Part shown: positions 29,089 to 39,437 of the stretch, one piece after another
How the letters are laid out: each line of letters starts with the position of its first letter
Numbering within the stretch: position 1 is the stretch's first letter
Source of the DNA: Georgenia subflava
GTDB lineage: Bacteria; Actinomycetota; Actinomycetes; Actinomycetales; Actinomycetaceae
DNA: 64,000 nt
Assembly (NCBI RefSeq): GCF_009193155.1
Contig: NZ_VUKD01000002.1
Span: 620,001-684,000 of the forward strand
Reading direction: 5' to 3'
Program-made: the position numbers and the translations under genes
The notes under the pieces: model-generated
Told to the model about the DNA's origin: nothing
Seen by the model: the letters and a program-made list of their open reading frames with translations, nothing else
The model's database searches: none

Positions 29089-30524
29089 GTGAACCTGACA
29101 TCGACGCGCTCGCGGCCCGTGCGGCCGAGCTGAGTGCGGCGCTGGAGACCGCCGGTGACCTGGTGGACCCGGCCGTCGCCGCCCGGGCGGAGCATGACAT
29201 CGCTGCCGTGGCCGCCCGTCTCGAGCTCGGCGCGGACCGCACCGTCGTTGCCCTCGTCGGCGGGACCGGCTCCGGGAAGTCCTCGCTCTTCAACGCCATC
29301 TCGGGCCTCGCGTTCGCCGACGTCGGTGAGCTCCGGCCCACCACGGAGGTCGCCGCCGCGTGCGTCTGGGGCGGCGACGCCGAGGCGCTGCTGGACTTCA
29401 TGGACGTCTCGCACGAACGCCGCATCCAGCGCGAGTCCGTGCTCGACGCCGACCGGGAGCGCGCCCTGCGGGGGATGGTGCTCCTCGACCTGCCCGACCA
29501 CGACTCCATCGCCGTCGAGCACGCGCAGCAGGTGGACCGGCTGCTGCCGCTGATCGACCTGCTCGTCTGGGTCGTGGACCCCCAGAAGTACGCCGACAGC
29601 GCGCTGCACGACCGTTACCTGAAGGCGCTGGCCCGGCGGCGCGAGAACATGCTGGTGCTGGTCAACCAGGCGGACACGTTGCCACCGGCTGCGGGGGAGC
29701 GGGTGCGCGACGACGTCGCCGAGCTGCTCGCAGCCGACGGGCTGCCCGGCGTGCGGGTCCTGCTCACCTCGGCGCTCGAGCACACCGGGATCGGCGAGGT
29801 GCGCAAGGTTCTCGGCGAGGCGGTCGGCCGGCCCTCGGTCGCCGTGCGCACGGCTGCGGCGGAGCTGGACGCCGTCGCCGCGCGGCTGGAGCCTGCGACC
29901 GGACGCGGACCCGGCGAGCTGGACGATCCCGAGCGTGCCACCGCAGCACTGAGCCGCGCGGCGGGCGTCGAGGCCGTCGCCGCCTCGGCCCGGTCCGCCG
30001 TCGCCGCGCCGGCGGGCGGAGCGGTCGCGAGCCCGGAGCCGCCGGCCGACGCTGCCGTCGCGGCCGTCCGTGACGGCTGGCTCGCCCGCGCGCAGGAAGG
30101 GCTGCCCGCCCGTTGGGCGGCCGCCGTCGAGCGGGCCGTCGCGCCACCGGACCGGCTCGGCGCGGCCGTTGCGCAGGCTGTCGCCGAGGTGCCGCGGCCG
30201 CCCTCGCGGAGCACCACAGGGTGGCGCCTGCTGATCGTCGCCGGCGTCCTCACCGCCGCAGCGGTGGCCTACCTCGTCGTCGCGCTGCTGGCCGGGCTCG
30301 GCTGGCTGGCCGCGGTCGGGCCCGCAGTGCTCGCCCTGGTGCTGGCCGTCGTCCTCGTGTCCCGGTCGGGCACCGTTCGCGGTCGGGACGCCCAGGCGGC
30401 GGCGGAGAAGTACCGCGCCGAGGCCCGAGAACGCACCGCCGGTGTCGTCGACGAGCTTCTCGTGCGCCCCACCGCGGAGGTCCTGGACCGGCACCGAACG
30501 CTCCGCAGCGCCCTGGACGCCTGA
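29085..30524 (+). CDS. YfjP/Era-like GTPase with membrane anchor (second of a pair)
   Basis: A 479-residue GTPase translated with its partner. G1 is GGTGSGKSSLFNAI, the switch region ELRPTTEVAAACVW, G3 LLDLPDHDS and G4 VNQAD. Two hydrophobic helices (about residues 388-408 and 412-432) lie near the C-terminus and are followed by a basic cytoplasmic segment, so the GTPase domain is tethered to the inner membrane. A soluble GTPase paired with a membrane one suggests mutual regulation, as in bacterial dynamin pairs; this is inference. An SSB gene follows after 129 bases. Confidence 0.82.
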   Translation: MSEPDIDALAARAAELSAALETAGDLVDPAVAARAEHDIAAVAARLELGADRTVVALVGGTGSGKSSLFNAISGLAFADVGELRPTTEVAAACVWGGDAEALLDFMDVSHERRIQRESVLDADRERALRGMVLLDLPDHDSIAVEHAQQVDRLLPLIDLLVWVVDPQKYADSALHDRYLKALARRRENMLVLVNQADTLPPAAGERVRDDVAELLAADGLPGVRVLLTSALEHTGIGEVRKVLGEAVGRPSVAVRTAAAELDAVAARLEPATGRGPGELDDPERATAALSRAAGVEAVAASARSAVAAPAGGAVASPEPPADAAVAAVRDGWLARAQEGLPARWAAAVERAVAPPDRLGAAVAQAVAEVPRPPSRSTTGWRLLIVAGVLTAAAVAYLVVALLAGLGWLAAVGPAVLALVLAVVLVSRSGTVRGRDAQAAAEKYRAEARERTAGVVDELLVRPTAEVLDRHRTLRSALDA

Positions 30525-30653
30525 GATCCACAGGGCCCGGTCGGTGCCACGGCGTCCACAGCCATGGTGTCCGGGGCAACCGCCCGGGTGGTGCGTGGCG
30601 GCAGTGTTCCTCGCGAGGCCGGCAGCGGGCCGGCACGGAGCCGAGGAGCGAGC

Positions 30654-31199
30654 ATGAGCAACGAGATCAAGGTCACCGTCCGGGGCTTTGTGGGCAGCGA
30701 GCCGGTGCGGCACGTGGTCCCGAGCGGCAAGACGTTCGCCCGGTTCCGGGTGGCGTCGACGTCACGGATCAGGGACAGCGCGACCGGCGAGTTCCGGGAC
30801 GGCGACACCGTGTGGTTCACGGTCAAGGCGTGGAAGGAGCTGGCCGAGAACATCCTGGCCAGCCTGCACAAGGGCACGCCGGTGGTGCTGTCCGGCACTC
30901 TCGTCAGCGAGACCTGGCAGAGCGAGCAGGGGGAGCGTTCGTCCAACGTGGTCAAGGTCGACGCGATCGGTCCCGACCTCAACACGGGCACCGCCAACTT
31001 CGTCAAGACGGTGCGGTCCACGGCCGCGGATGGGGACGGTGAGAACGCGTCCGACGACCCGGAGGACGAGAGCGGTGCCGGCGCCGTCGCCGGGCTCACC
31101 GGCCCGGACGGCGTGCGCTTCACCGGCGAGGAGCTGCCCGACGAGCCGCCCTTGGAGAGTCAGCAGTCGACCGACTACGAGATGGCATCGACGCTCTGA
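30654..31199 (+). CDS. ssb: Single-stranded DNA-binding protein
   Basis: A 181-residue OB-fold protein. Residues 1-110 have the SSB pattern: VTVRGFVGSEPVRHV, FARFRVASTSR, WFTVKAWKELAENI, KGTPVVLSGTL. The remaining 70 residues are acidic and disordered. The canonical C-terminal DDDIPF-type tip is absent (it ends YEMASTL), so this is likely a second SSB rather than the main replicative one, which usually sits with rpsF-rpsR-rplI. ATG 30654 has GAGGAG six bases upstream. A hairpin follows. Confidence 0.88.
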   Translation: MSNEIKVTVRGFVGSEPVRHVVPSGKTFARFRVASTSRIRDSATGEFRDGDTVWFTVKAWKELAENILASLHKGTPVVLSGTLVSETWQSEQGERSSNVVKVDAIGPDLNTGTANFVKTVRSTAADGDGENASDDPEDESGAGAVAGLTGPDGVRFTGEELPDEPPLESQQSTDYEMASTL

Positions 31200-31203
31200 A
31201 CAC

Positions 31204-31231
31204 GCGAGCGTCCACGGCCACGGGCGCTCGC
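31204..31231 (+). terminator. Hairpin terminator after ssb
   Basis: Ten-bp arms with one G:T (31204-31213 and 31222-31231) and an eight-base loop, starting five bases after the ssb stop. Confidence 0.6.
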
Positions 31232-31386
31232 GCGCTGGGTGCCCCCCGGACCGATGTGCCGAGCGGGCCCGGCCGCCGAGCGGGTCCGGGAGGCCCGGTC
31301 GCCGCGGACCGCGACGGCGGCCCGGCCGGGCCGGACCGGCCGCCTGCGGGGACGACGCCGGGAGGAGGGATCCGGGGCGCGTGTCC

Positions 31387-31426
31387 TACCCTGGACCCCG
31401 AAGCGGCCCGCCCGATCGGCGGGCCG
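31387..31426 (+). promoter_or_regulatory. ettA promoter -10 and leader hairpin
   Basis: TACCCT at 31387-31392 is a likely -10 and would give a leader of about 55 bases. A hairpin with 9-bp arms (CGGCCCGCC at 31404-31412, complement at 31418-31426) sits at the start of that leader. It may stabilise the mRNA or act in attenuation. Confidence 0.45.
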
Positions 31427-31452
31427 ACCCCACGTACGTGATGCGGAGAGCA

Positions 31453-33135
<1,683 letters not shown>

Positions 33136-33153
33136 CCTCCGCGGAAGCTCCCA

Positions 33154-33186
33154 GTCGGCCGCCACCGGGACCCGGTGGCGGCCGAC
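33154..33186 (+). terminator. Strong hairpin terminator after ettA
   Basis: Arms of 16 bp (33154-33169 and 33171-33186) around a single central base, so the real loop is a few bases wider. It lies 19 bases after the stop. Confidence 0.8.
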
Positions 33187-33319
33187 GGCTTTCCCCGGGC
33201 CAACGGGCCCGGGTCGGATGCCGGCACACACCCTTGGGAGTGATGCCGCGCCGCGGAGCGATGCCGCACCGCGCGACCGCGGCCGCCGCGATCGTTGCCG
33301 ACGGCTGCGGTCCGGTGGA

Positions 33320-33331
33320 TAGGCTCGCCGG
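33320..33331 (+). promoter_or_regulatory. -10 element for the leaderless serine hydrolase gene
   Basis: TAGGCT at 33320-33325 is followed by six bases and GTG 33332, with no SD. Confidence 0.5.
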
Positions 33332-34420
33332 GTGCGCACGAACACCACGGACACCATGGACACCAGCATCGACACCGCCGCCGTCGCCGCCGCGCTGACG
33401 ACTGCCGCGGAGCGCGACCACTTATCCGGCGCCGTGCACATCGCTCGTGGCCCGGACGTGCTCTTCGCAGGCGCCTACGGGGTCGCGTCGCGGCGCTGGC
33501 AGGTCCCCGTCCACGCCGGCACCCGCTTCGACGTCGCGTCGGTGACCAAGCTCTTCACCTCCGTCGCGGTGCTGCAGCAGGTCGAGGCGGGGACGCTCGA
33601 CCTCGACGACCCGGTCACGTCGCGCGTCGACCTGACGGGCACGACCGTGCCGGCGACCGTGACCTTGCGGCACCTGCTCACCCACACCTCCGGGCTGTCC
33701 GACGACGCCGACGAGGAGGCAGGGGAGTCCTACGAGGCGCTCTGGGCGGACCGTCCGAACTACGCGGTCACCGAGACGGCCGACCTGCTGCCCGGCTTCG
33801 CGCACAAGCCGCCGCGCGTGGAGCCGGGGACCGACTGCCGCTACTGCAACGCCGGCTACATCCTCGCCGGCCTGGCGCTGGAGGCCGTCACCGGCACGCC
33901 CTACCGCGAGCACGTGACGGAGCACGTCTTCGCCCGCGCCGGCATGACGTCCTCCGGGTTCTTCGACATGCGCTCGGCCGTGCCCGACGTCGCCGAGGGG
34001 TGGGAACCGGTCACCGGTGAGGGCGGCGAGGTGACCGGCTGGACGCAGAACATCTACAGCTACCCGCCCATCGGGTCTCCTGACGGCGGAGCCCACTGCA
34101 CCGCCGCCGACCTGGTCCGGTTCATCGACGCGGTGCGCGGCGGTGAGCTCCTCGGGCCCGAGCTCACCAGCGCATTCCTGACACCGCAGGTCCTGCACGA
34201 CGCGGACGACGATCGTGAGCTCCACTACGGCTACGGTCTGGAGTTCGTCGTCGAGCCGGGCGGCGCGCTGCGCTGCTACGACAAGGACGGCATCAACACC
34301 GGTGCGAGTGCCATCGTGCGCCACTACGTCCGGCCCGGCATCACCGTGGCGATCGTCGCCAACAGCGCCGACGCCGTCTGGGACCCGTTCTCCGCGATCG
34401 ACGACGCCGTCACTGCCTGA
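33332..34420 (+). CDS. Beta-lactamase/DD-peptidase-family serine hydrolase
   Basis: A 362-residue class C-like serine hydrolase. The catalytic Ser70 and Lys73 lie in ASVTKLF; Tyr171 and Asn173 in the YCN motif replace the YxN of the family. The substrate could be a beta-lactam, D-peptide or ester; such enzymes are usually esterases or peptidases of unknown target. No signal peptide is present, so it probably acts in the cytoplasm. GTG 33332 fits a leaderless promoter; the ATG codons at 33356 and 33359 are alternatives. It lies between ettA and a GH31 gene without shared transcription. Confidence 0.85.
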   Translation: MRTNTTDTMDTSIDTAAVAAALTTAAERDHLSGAVHIARGPDVLFAGAYGVASRRWQVPVHAGTRFDVASVTKLFTSVAVLQQVEAGTLDLDDPVTSRVDLTGTTVPATVTLRHLLTHTSGLSDDADEEAGESYEALWADRPNYAVTETADLLPGFAHKPPRVEPGTDCRYCNAGYILAGLALEAVTGTPYREHVTEHVFARAGMTSSGFFDMRSAVPDVAEGWEPVTGEGGEVTGWTQNIYSYPPIGSPDGGAHCTAADLVRFIDAVRGGELLGPELTSAFLTPQVLHDADDDRELHYGYGLEFVVEPGGALRCYDKDGINTGASAIVRHYVRPGITVAIVANSADAVWDPFSAIDDAVTA

Positions 34421-34497
34421 CCCGCCGGGGCGGGAGTGCCGGTCGCCCGGGGCGGGGAGCGGTCGGGGCCCCTGTTGTCCGGGCCGGGGAACCTCCG

Positions 34498-34511
34498 TAG
34501 CGTCGCCGTCC
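34498..34511 (+). promoter_or_regulatory. -10 element for the GH31 gene
   Basis: TAGCGT at 34498-34503 lies eight bases before ATG 34512. No SD is visible. Confidence 0.4.
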
Positions 34512-36947
34512 ATGAGCGACGGCGCACCCGAGTCCTCCGGCCCGCCCGCCCTGGGCAGGGCGCCGGCCCGACGCGAGGCCGTCGTGCAGGGCCCGACCTA
34601 CCGATTCACGGTCCTCACCTCCCGGCTCGTGCGGATGGAGCACAGCGAGTCCGGGGTCTTCGTCGACGCGCCGAGCCAGCTCGCCGTCGACCGGCAGTTC
34701 GACGTGCCGGCGTTCGAGGTGACGGAGTCGGAGGCCTCGCTGGAGATCCGCACCGAGCACCTGCGACTGTCCTACGACAAGAAGGCGTTCACGCCCTCGG
34801 GCCTGACCGTGACGATGCTCGGACGCGTCCAGTCCAGCCACCGCTCCACCTGGCACTACGGCAACCTCGACCCCGGGCTGCCCGGACGGCCGGGCAACCT
34901 CGGCGGCACGGCCCGGACCCTGGACGACGTCGACGGCCGGACCGACCTGGGAACAGGGCTGCTCTCGGGCAACGGCCACGCGACCGTCGACGACTCCGGC
35001 TCCCTGCTGCTCACCGACGACGGCTGGCTCGTCCCGCGCCCCGACGGCGCCGGGCAGGACGTGTACTTCTTCGGGTACGGCCGCGACTACCCGGCCGCGC
35101 TGCGCGACTACTTCCGCCTCGCCGGTCCGACGCCGCTGCTGCCACGCTTCACGCTCGGCAACTGGTGGAGCCGCTACCACCCGTACTCGGACGCGGAGTA
35201 CCTGGCACTGATGGACCGCTTCGCCGCCGAGGGGATCCCGTTCTCGGTCGCGGTGCTGGACGTGGACTGGCACGTGGTCGACGTCGACCCCAGGTACGGC
35301 ACCGGGTGGACCGGCTACACCTGGAACCGGGACCTGTTCGCCGACCCGGCCGCCTTCCTCGACGAGCTGCACGACCGCGGCCTGCGGGTGACCCTCAACG
35401 TCCACCCGGCCGACGGCGTGCGCGGCTACGAGGACGCCTACGCCGACGTCGCCCGTGACCTCGGCATCGACCCGGACTCGCACCAGACGATCCCCTTCGA
35501 CATCACCTCCCGAGCCTTCGCGGAGAGCTATCTCGCCCGCCTGCACCACCCGCACGAGGAGCTCGGGGTGGACTTCTGGTGGCTGGACTGGCAGTCCGGC
35601 AGCTACTCGCGCATCCCCGGGCTGGACCCGCTGTGGCTGCTCAACCACCTCCACTTCCGTGACTCCGCCCGCGGCGGACGGCGGCCCCTGACCTTCTCCC
35701 GGTACGCGGGCCACGGCTCCCACCGCTACCCGGTGGGTTTCTCCGGCGACACCGTCGTCAGCTGGGACTCCCTGCGGTTCCAGCCGGAGTTCACCGCGAC
35801 CGCCGCCAACGTCGGCTACTTCTGGTGGAGCCACGACGTCGGCGGTCACCTGGGCGGGACCAAGGACGACGAGCTCGCCACCCGGTGGGTCCAGCTCGGC
35901 GCACTGTCGCCGATCAACCGGCTGCACTCCACGGCCAGCACCTTCAACGCCAAGGAGCCGTGGCGCTACTCCGACCGGGCCGCCGCCGTCATGAGCCGCT
36001 TCCTGCGGCTGCGCCACCGCCTGGTGCCGTACCTGTACACGGTGAACTGGCTCGCCCACACCGACGGCGCCCCGCCGGTGCGGCCGATGTACCACGACCA
36101 CCCCCACGCCCCCGAGGCGTACGAGGTGCCGAACCAGTTCCTCCTCGGACCATCGCTCCTCGTGGCCCCGATCACCGAGCCGGCCGAGCGGCGCAGCCAC
36201 CAGGCCCGCGTGGACGCGTGGCTGCCGCCCGGGACCTGGTACGACCTGCTCAGCTCGCGCCGCTACGACGGCGGGTCGACCGGACGCCGGCTCGCCCTGC
36301 ACCGGTCGCTGGAGGCCGTGCCTGTGCTCGCCCGTGCCGGCTCGATCCTGCCGCTCGCGGCCGACCCGATGGCCGACGTCGCCGCGAACCCTGCGGCACT
36401 CGTCCTGCGCGTGCACGCCGGCGCGGACGGCGAGCTCACCCTCCTCGAGGACGACGGCGCGGGGGAGGTGACTGCCGAGAACCGGCACGAGACCCCGGTG
36501 CGGTGGCAGGAGTCGGGCGTGCGGGCCGAGCTCACGATCGCTCTACCCCGCGGGTCCGGGGTCCTGACCCGACGGACGCTGACCGTCGAGCTCGTCGGGA
36601 TCGCCGCCGCGCGGGTGCGCGTGGGCACGGGCGAGGACCTCGCCGAGCTCGCCGCGCCAGCAGTGACGCCGTCGCCGTCGGTGCTCACGATCGAGCTCGG
36701 CGAGGTCGACCTCGCCGGCGGGTACGCGGTGCGGCTCAGCGACGTCCGGCCCGCCGAGCCCGAGATCCGCAGCGAGATCTTCCGGCTGCTCGACGAGGCC
36801 GAGATCGACTACCGCGACAAGGAGATGGCCCACCGCGCCAGCCAGGAGCTCGACGACTCCGCGCTCGCCGGCTCGCTGTACGCCCTCGATCTGCCCGACG
36901 CGCTCTACGGCGCCCTGCTGGAGGTGCTCACCGCCGCGCGTCCGTGA
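34512..36947 (+). CDS. GH31 family alpha-glycosidase
   Basis: An 811-residue family 31 glycosidase (alpha-glucosidase, alpha-xylosidase or transglycosylase). The nucleophile region reads FWWLDWQSG with Asp359, a W-x-D-W form rather than the common WxDMNE. The acid/base is probably Asp413 in FSGDTVVSWDSL. SHDVGGHLGG and NRLHSTAS follow. The last 65 residues form an added helical domain (SEIFRLLDEAEIDYRDKEMAHRA) not needed for catalysis. No signal peptide, so it is intracellular. Substrate is unknown. The stop codon is inside the first unit of the following repeat array. Confidence 0.9.
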   Translation: MSDGAPESSGPPALGRAPARREAVVQGPTYRFTVLTSRLVRMEHSESGVFVDAPSQLAVDRQFDVPAFEVTESEASLEIRTEHLRLSYDKKAFTPSGLTVTMLGRVQSSHRSTWHYGNLDPGLPGRPGNLGGTARTLDDVDGRTDLGTGLLSGNGHATVDDSGSLLLTDDGWLVPRPDGAGQDVYFFGYGRDYPAALRDYFRLAGPTPLLPRFTLGNWWSRYHPYSDAEYLALMDRFAAEGIPFSVAVLDVDWHVVDVDPRYGTGWTGYTWNRDLFADPAAFLDELHDRGLRVTLNVHPADGVRGYEDAYADVARDLGIDPDSHQTIPFDITSRAFAESYLARLHHPHEELGVDFWWLDWQSGSYSRIPGLDPLWLLNHLHFRDSARGGRRPLTFSRYAGHGSHRYPVGFSGDTVVSWDSLRFQPEFTATAANVGYFWWSHDVGGHLGGTKDDELATRWVQLGALSPINRLHSTASTFNAKEPWRYSDRAAAVMSRFLRLRHRLVPYLYTVNWLAHTDGAPPVRPMYHDHPHAPEAYEVPNQFLLGPSLLVAPITEPAERRSHQARVDAWLPPGTWYDLLSSRRYDGGSTGRRLALHRSLEAVPVLARAGSILPLAADPMADVAANPAALVLRVHAGADGELTLLEDDGAGEVTAENRHETPVRWQESGVRAELTIALPRGSGVLTRRTLTVELVGIAAARVRVGTGEDLAELAAPAVTPSPSVLTIELGEVDLAGGYAVRLSDVRPAEPEIRSEIFRLLDEAEIDYRDKEMAHRASQELDDSALAGSLYALDLPDALYGALLEVLTAARP

Positions 36948-37068
36948 CGGCCCGGGCGGGACCAGCGCCCGCCGTAGCGCGCCCGTGATGGCCCCGGCCG
37001 GGACCAGCGCAAACCCTTGCGCGCACGTGATGGCCCTGGCCGGGACCAGCGCGCCGCCGAGATGTCTA
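36943..37068. repeat. Three 41-42-bp tandem repeats after the GH31 gene
   Basis: Units start at 36943, 36984 and 37026 and share CGTGATGGCC...GGCCGGGACCAGCGC. The first unit holds the GH31 stop codon (TGA, 36945-36947). The array ends next to the TAGGCT promoter element of the thioesterase gene. Confidence 0.85.
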
Positions 37069-37072
37069 GGCT
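37067..37072 (+). promoter_or_regulatory. -10 element for the thioesterase gene
   Basis: TAGGCT at 37067-37072 lies 28 bases before the ATG, so this mRNA has a short leader with an SD (GGAAGGA, 37088-37094). Confidence 0.5.
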
Positions 37073-37100
37073 GAGCACGACCCGACCGGAAGGACCTGCG

Positions 37101-37619
37101 ATGGCACGGCTCACCATCGACGTGCAGATGCGCTGGAGCGACATCGACGGCTACCAGCACGTCAACAACGCCCGGATGTTCACCCTCCTGGAGGAGGCGC
37201 GCATCGCCGCGTTCTGGGCCTCCACGCCGGGAGACAAGGGGTTCGAGCCCGTCGGCGGCGGCGTCGACCCCGCGCACGGCGCAGCGGTGCCGGGGACGAA
37301 GGTGCTGGACACCGGGCCCGGCTCGGGGACCAACACCTACATCGCCCGGCAGGAGATCGAGTACCTCGCGCCGCTGCCCTACACCCTGCGGCCGGTGCCC
37401 GTGCAGCTCTGGATCTCCCACCTCGGCGGCGCCAGTCTGGACATCTGCTACGAGATCCCCGGCCCCGACGGTCCAGCGGCCCGGGCGATGACGACCCTCG
37501 TCCTGATCGACGAGGAGACGGAGAGGCCCCGCCGGATGACGGCGGCCGAGCGGGAGAGCTGGTCGCACTACCTCGACGACCCGATCCCCTTCCGCCGTCG
37601 CCCCGTCCAGGACACCTGA
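37101..37619 (+). CDS. Hotdog-fold acyl-CoA thioesterase (YbgC/FadM type)
   Basis: A 172-residue hotdog thioesterase. The 4HBT active-site stretch is WSDIDGYQHVNNARMF, with Asp and the HVNN motif; RQEIEYLAPLPY and ASLDICYEI follow. It hydrolyses acyl-CoA thioesters; chain length cannot be read from sequence. ATG 37101 has GGAAGGA six bases upstream. It is followed by topoisomerase IB on the opposite strand. A longer insert (about residues 43-72) sits between the first two core strands. Confidence 0.88.
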   Translation: MARLTIDVQMRWSDIDGYQHVNNARMFTLLEEARIAAFWASTPGDKGFEPVGGGVDPAHGAAVPGTKVLDTGPGSGTNTYIARQEIEYLAPLPYTLRPVPVQLWISHLGGASLDICYEIPGPDGPAARAMTTLVLIDEETERPRRMTAAERESWSHYLDDPIPFRRRPVQDT

Positions 37620-37729
37620 GCCTCGGCCATCACGGGGCGAGCGCCCTGGTTGCCGACCCTGGCTCAGCACTCGCGGACACGAACCGTGACGCGAGTCCGC
37701 ACGGCGCCGCCGTCGAGGATCCGCTCTCC

Positions 37730-38746
37730 TCAGCCCAGCAGGTCGAGCACGGCCCGCTCGACGGCGCCGTGGGTGTCCGGGGCGACCGGTTCGTCCGGGT
37801 TGTCGGCGCGCCGGGCGAGAGTGGTGTCGATGGTCTTGCCCCGCTCGGCGAGGTCGAGCACGCGGGAGTCGATGTAGGAGGCCCGGCACACCGCCGGGGT
37901 GTTGCCCAGGTACTCGGCCACCGCGCTGACCGACTCGCGCTCCGCGCGCTTGCGCGCCGTGCGGGACGTCGCCCCCGGGATCCGCACGGCCAGCTCGAGT
38001 GCGGCCAGCACCGTGCCGTGCCACGTGCGGAAGTCCTTCGCCGAGGCCTCGGGCCCGAGCCGGTCCTTGACGTACTCGTTGATGTCGGCACTGGTGACGT
38101 CGCTCCACTCGCCGGAGCGCACGAAGGCGAGCAGCTCCTGCCCGCCCGTGCGCCGCCGACGCAGCCGGGTGAGCGGTGCGACGAGCGCCTCGTCGCGCAG
38201 CGTCAGGACCCGCGACTGACCGGACTTGGCGAGGTAGTCGAACGTGATGTCGCCGTCGCGGCCGATCCGGACGTGGTCCTTGCGGAGCGTGGCCAGCCCG
38301 AAGCTGCCGTTGTTCTCGGCGTAGCTCTCGCCGCCGATGCGGAAGAAGCCGCGGTCGAGCAGCCGGAAGGCGACGGCCATCGCGCGCTCGCGCGGCATCC
38401 CGGGCCGGGACAGGTCCATCGTCACCTGACGGCGGGCCTGCGGCAGGCGGCGGGCGAGGTCGAGGACCCGCTCGTGCTTGGCGGCGTCGCGGCTCTCGCG
38501 CCAGGCCGGGTGGTAGAGGTACTGGCGGCGGCCGGCGTCGTCGGTGCCCACGGCCTGGATGTGCCCGTTCGCCGCGGTGCAGATCCATACCTCCCGCCAC
38601 GCCGGCGGGATGACCAGGGCCTTGCACCGGGCCACCACCGTCGGGTCCGTCACCCGGGCCCCGTCGGCGTCGAGGTAGACGAAACCGCGTCCGGAGCGCC
38701 GCCGGGTCAGCCCGGGCTCGTTGGCGCCGACCCGCCGCAGCCTCAT
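37730..38746 (-). CDS. DNA topoisomerase IB
   Basis: A 338-residue bacterial type IB topoisomerase (poxvirus-like), which nicks one DNA strand through a 3'-phosphotyrosine and relaxes supercoils. The catalytic Tyr291 is in CRASYIDSRV. The N-terminal domain contains GFVYLDADG and the RCKALVIPPAW block; GESYAENNGSFGLATLRKDHV belongs to the catalytic core. ATG 38746 has GAGG about six bases upstream. It is not linked to gyrase or ligase genes here. Bacterial TopIB is an accessory enzyme. Confidence 0.93.
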   Translation of the reverse strand: MRLRRVGANEPGLTRRRSGRGFVYLDADGARVTDPTVVARCKALVIPPAWREVWICTAANGHIQAVGTDDAGRRQYLYHPAWRESRDAAKHERVLDLARRLPQARRQVTMDLSRPGMPRERAMAVAFRLLDRGFFRIGGESYAENNGSFGLATLRKDHVRIGRDGDITFDYLAKSGQSRVLTLRDEALVAPLTRLRRRRTGGQELLAFVRSGEWSDVTSADINEYVKDRLGPEASAKDFRTWHGTVLAALELAVRIPGATSRTARKRAERESVSAVAEYLGNTPAVCRASYIDSRVLDLAERGKTIDTTLARRADNPDEPVAPDTHGAVERAVLDLLG

Positions 38747-38813
38747 GGTCTACCTCGCATGCGGCAAGTGTGGCGGTGGCGTCCCGACGGCGCGCGTGGA
38801 AGCTCCCGAGGCA

Positions 38814-39437
38814 TCACCGGGCGGTCAGCGGGAGCTGCGCCGCCATCACCTGTCCCCACCCGCGGGGCTCGACGGTCCGTAGGCCCAGGTGCTCGTAGAA
38901 GCCGATCGCCGCCACGTTCTGCGACCCCACCCCGAGGTGGACCCCGGCCGCGCCGCGCGCGCCGACCGCGTCGAAGAACGTCTCCAGCAGCGCCCGGCCG
39001 TGCCCGTTGCCCTGCGCCGGCGGCAGCAGGTCGACGTGCAGGTGCGCCGGGTAGCGGGGAAGCCAGTCGCCGGTGGTGCGCAGCCCCCGGTGGATCGTGC
39101 GCACGAGGTCCGCGTCCGGGGAGTCATCGGTCTCCGCGGGTAGCGGGTAGCGCGCACGCAGCGGCGGCCACCACACCTCGTGGCACGCCTTCTCGAACGC
39201 GACCGTGTCCGCGGTGCCGACCACATAGCCGGCGGCGACGCCGTCGACCCCGCGGAGCACCCGGGCCAGCCCGGGCTCCAGGTGCAGGTACGCACCGAGG
39301 TAGACGTGACCGAGCAGCGCAGGGTCGTCGTGCCGGCCGCTCGCGTCCTGGCCCGCGTCGCCGGTGCGCAGGCAGATCTCGTACAGGGTGTCGTGGTCGG
39401 ACGGCCGGTACCGGTCGACGACGTAGCTCTCAGCCAC
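38814..39437 (-). CDS. GNAT acetyltransferase, O-GlcNAcase C-terminal-like
   Basis: A 207-residue GNAT-fold protein of the bacterial group that resembles the C-terminal pseudo-acetyltransferase domain of human O-GlcNAcase: EICLRTGDAGQDASGRHDDPALLGHVYLG is diagnostic, followed by EVWWPPLRARYP. The acetyl-CoA loop reads PPAQGNGHGRALLETF. GTG 39437 overlaps the upstream kinase gene by eight bases, so the two are co-expressed. Link to a GlcNAc kinase suggests acetylation of an amino sugar or a peptidoglycan fragment; this is inference, and its substrate is unknown. Confidence 0.85.
   Translation of the reverse strand: MAESYVVDRYRPSDHDTLYEICLRTGDAGQDASGRHDDPALLGHVYLGAYLHLEPGLARVLRGVDGVAAGYVVGTADTVAFEKACHEVWWPPLRARYPLPAETDDSPDADLVRTIHRGLRTTGDWLPRYPAHLHVDLLPPAQGNGHGRALLETFFDAVGARGAAGVHLGVGSQNVAAIGFYEHLGLRTVEPRGWGQVMAAQLPLTAR

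Noticed and set aside
38747-38813. Small gene between topoisomerase IB and the acetyltransferase gene
   Set aside because: The gap is 67 bases and has no start codon with a usable SD.
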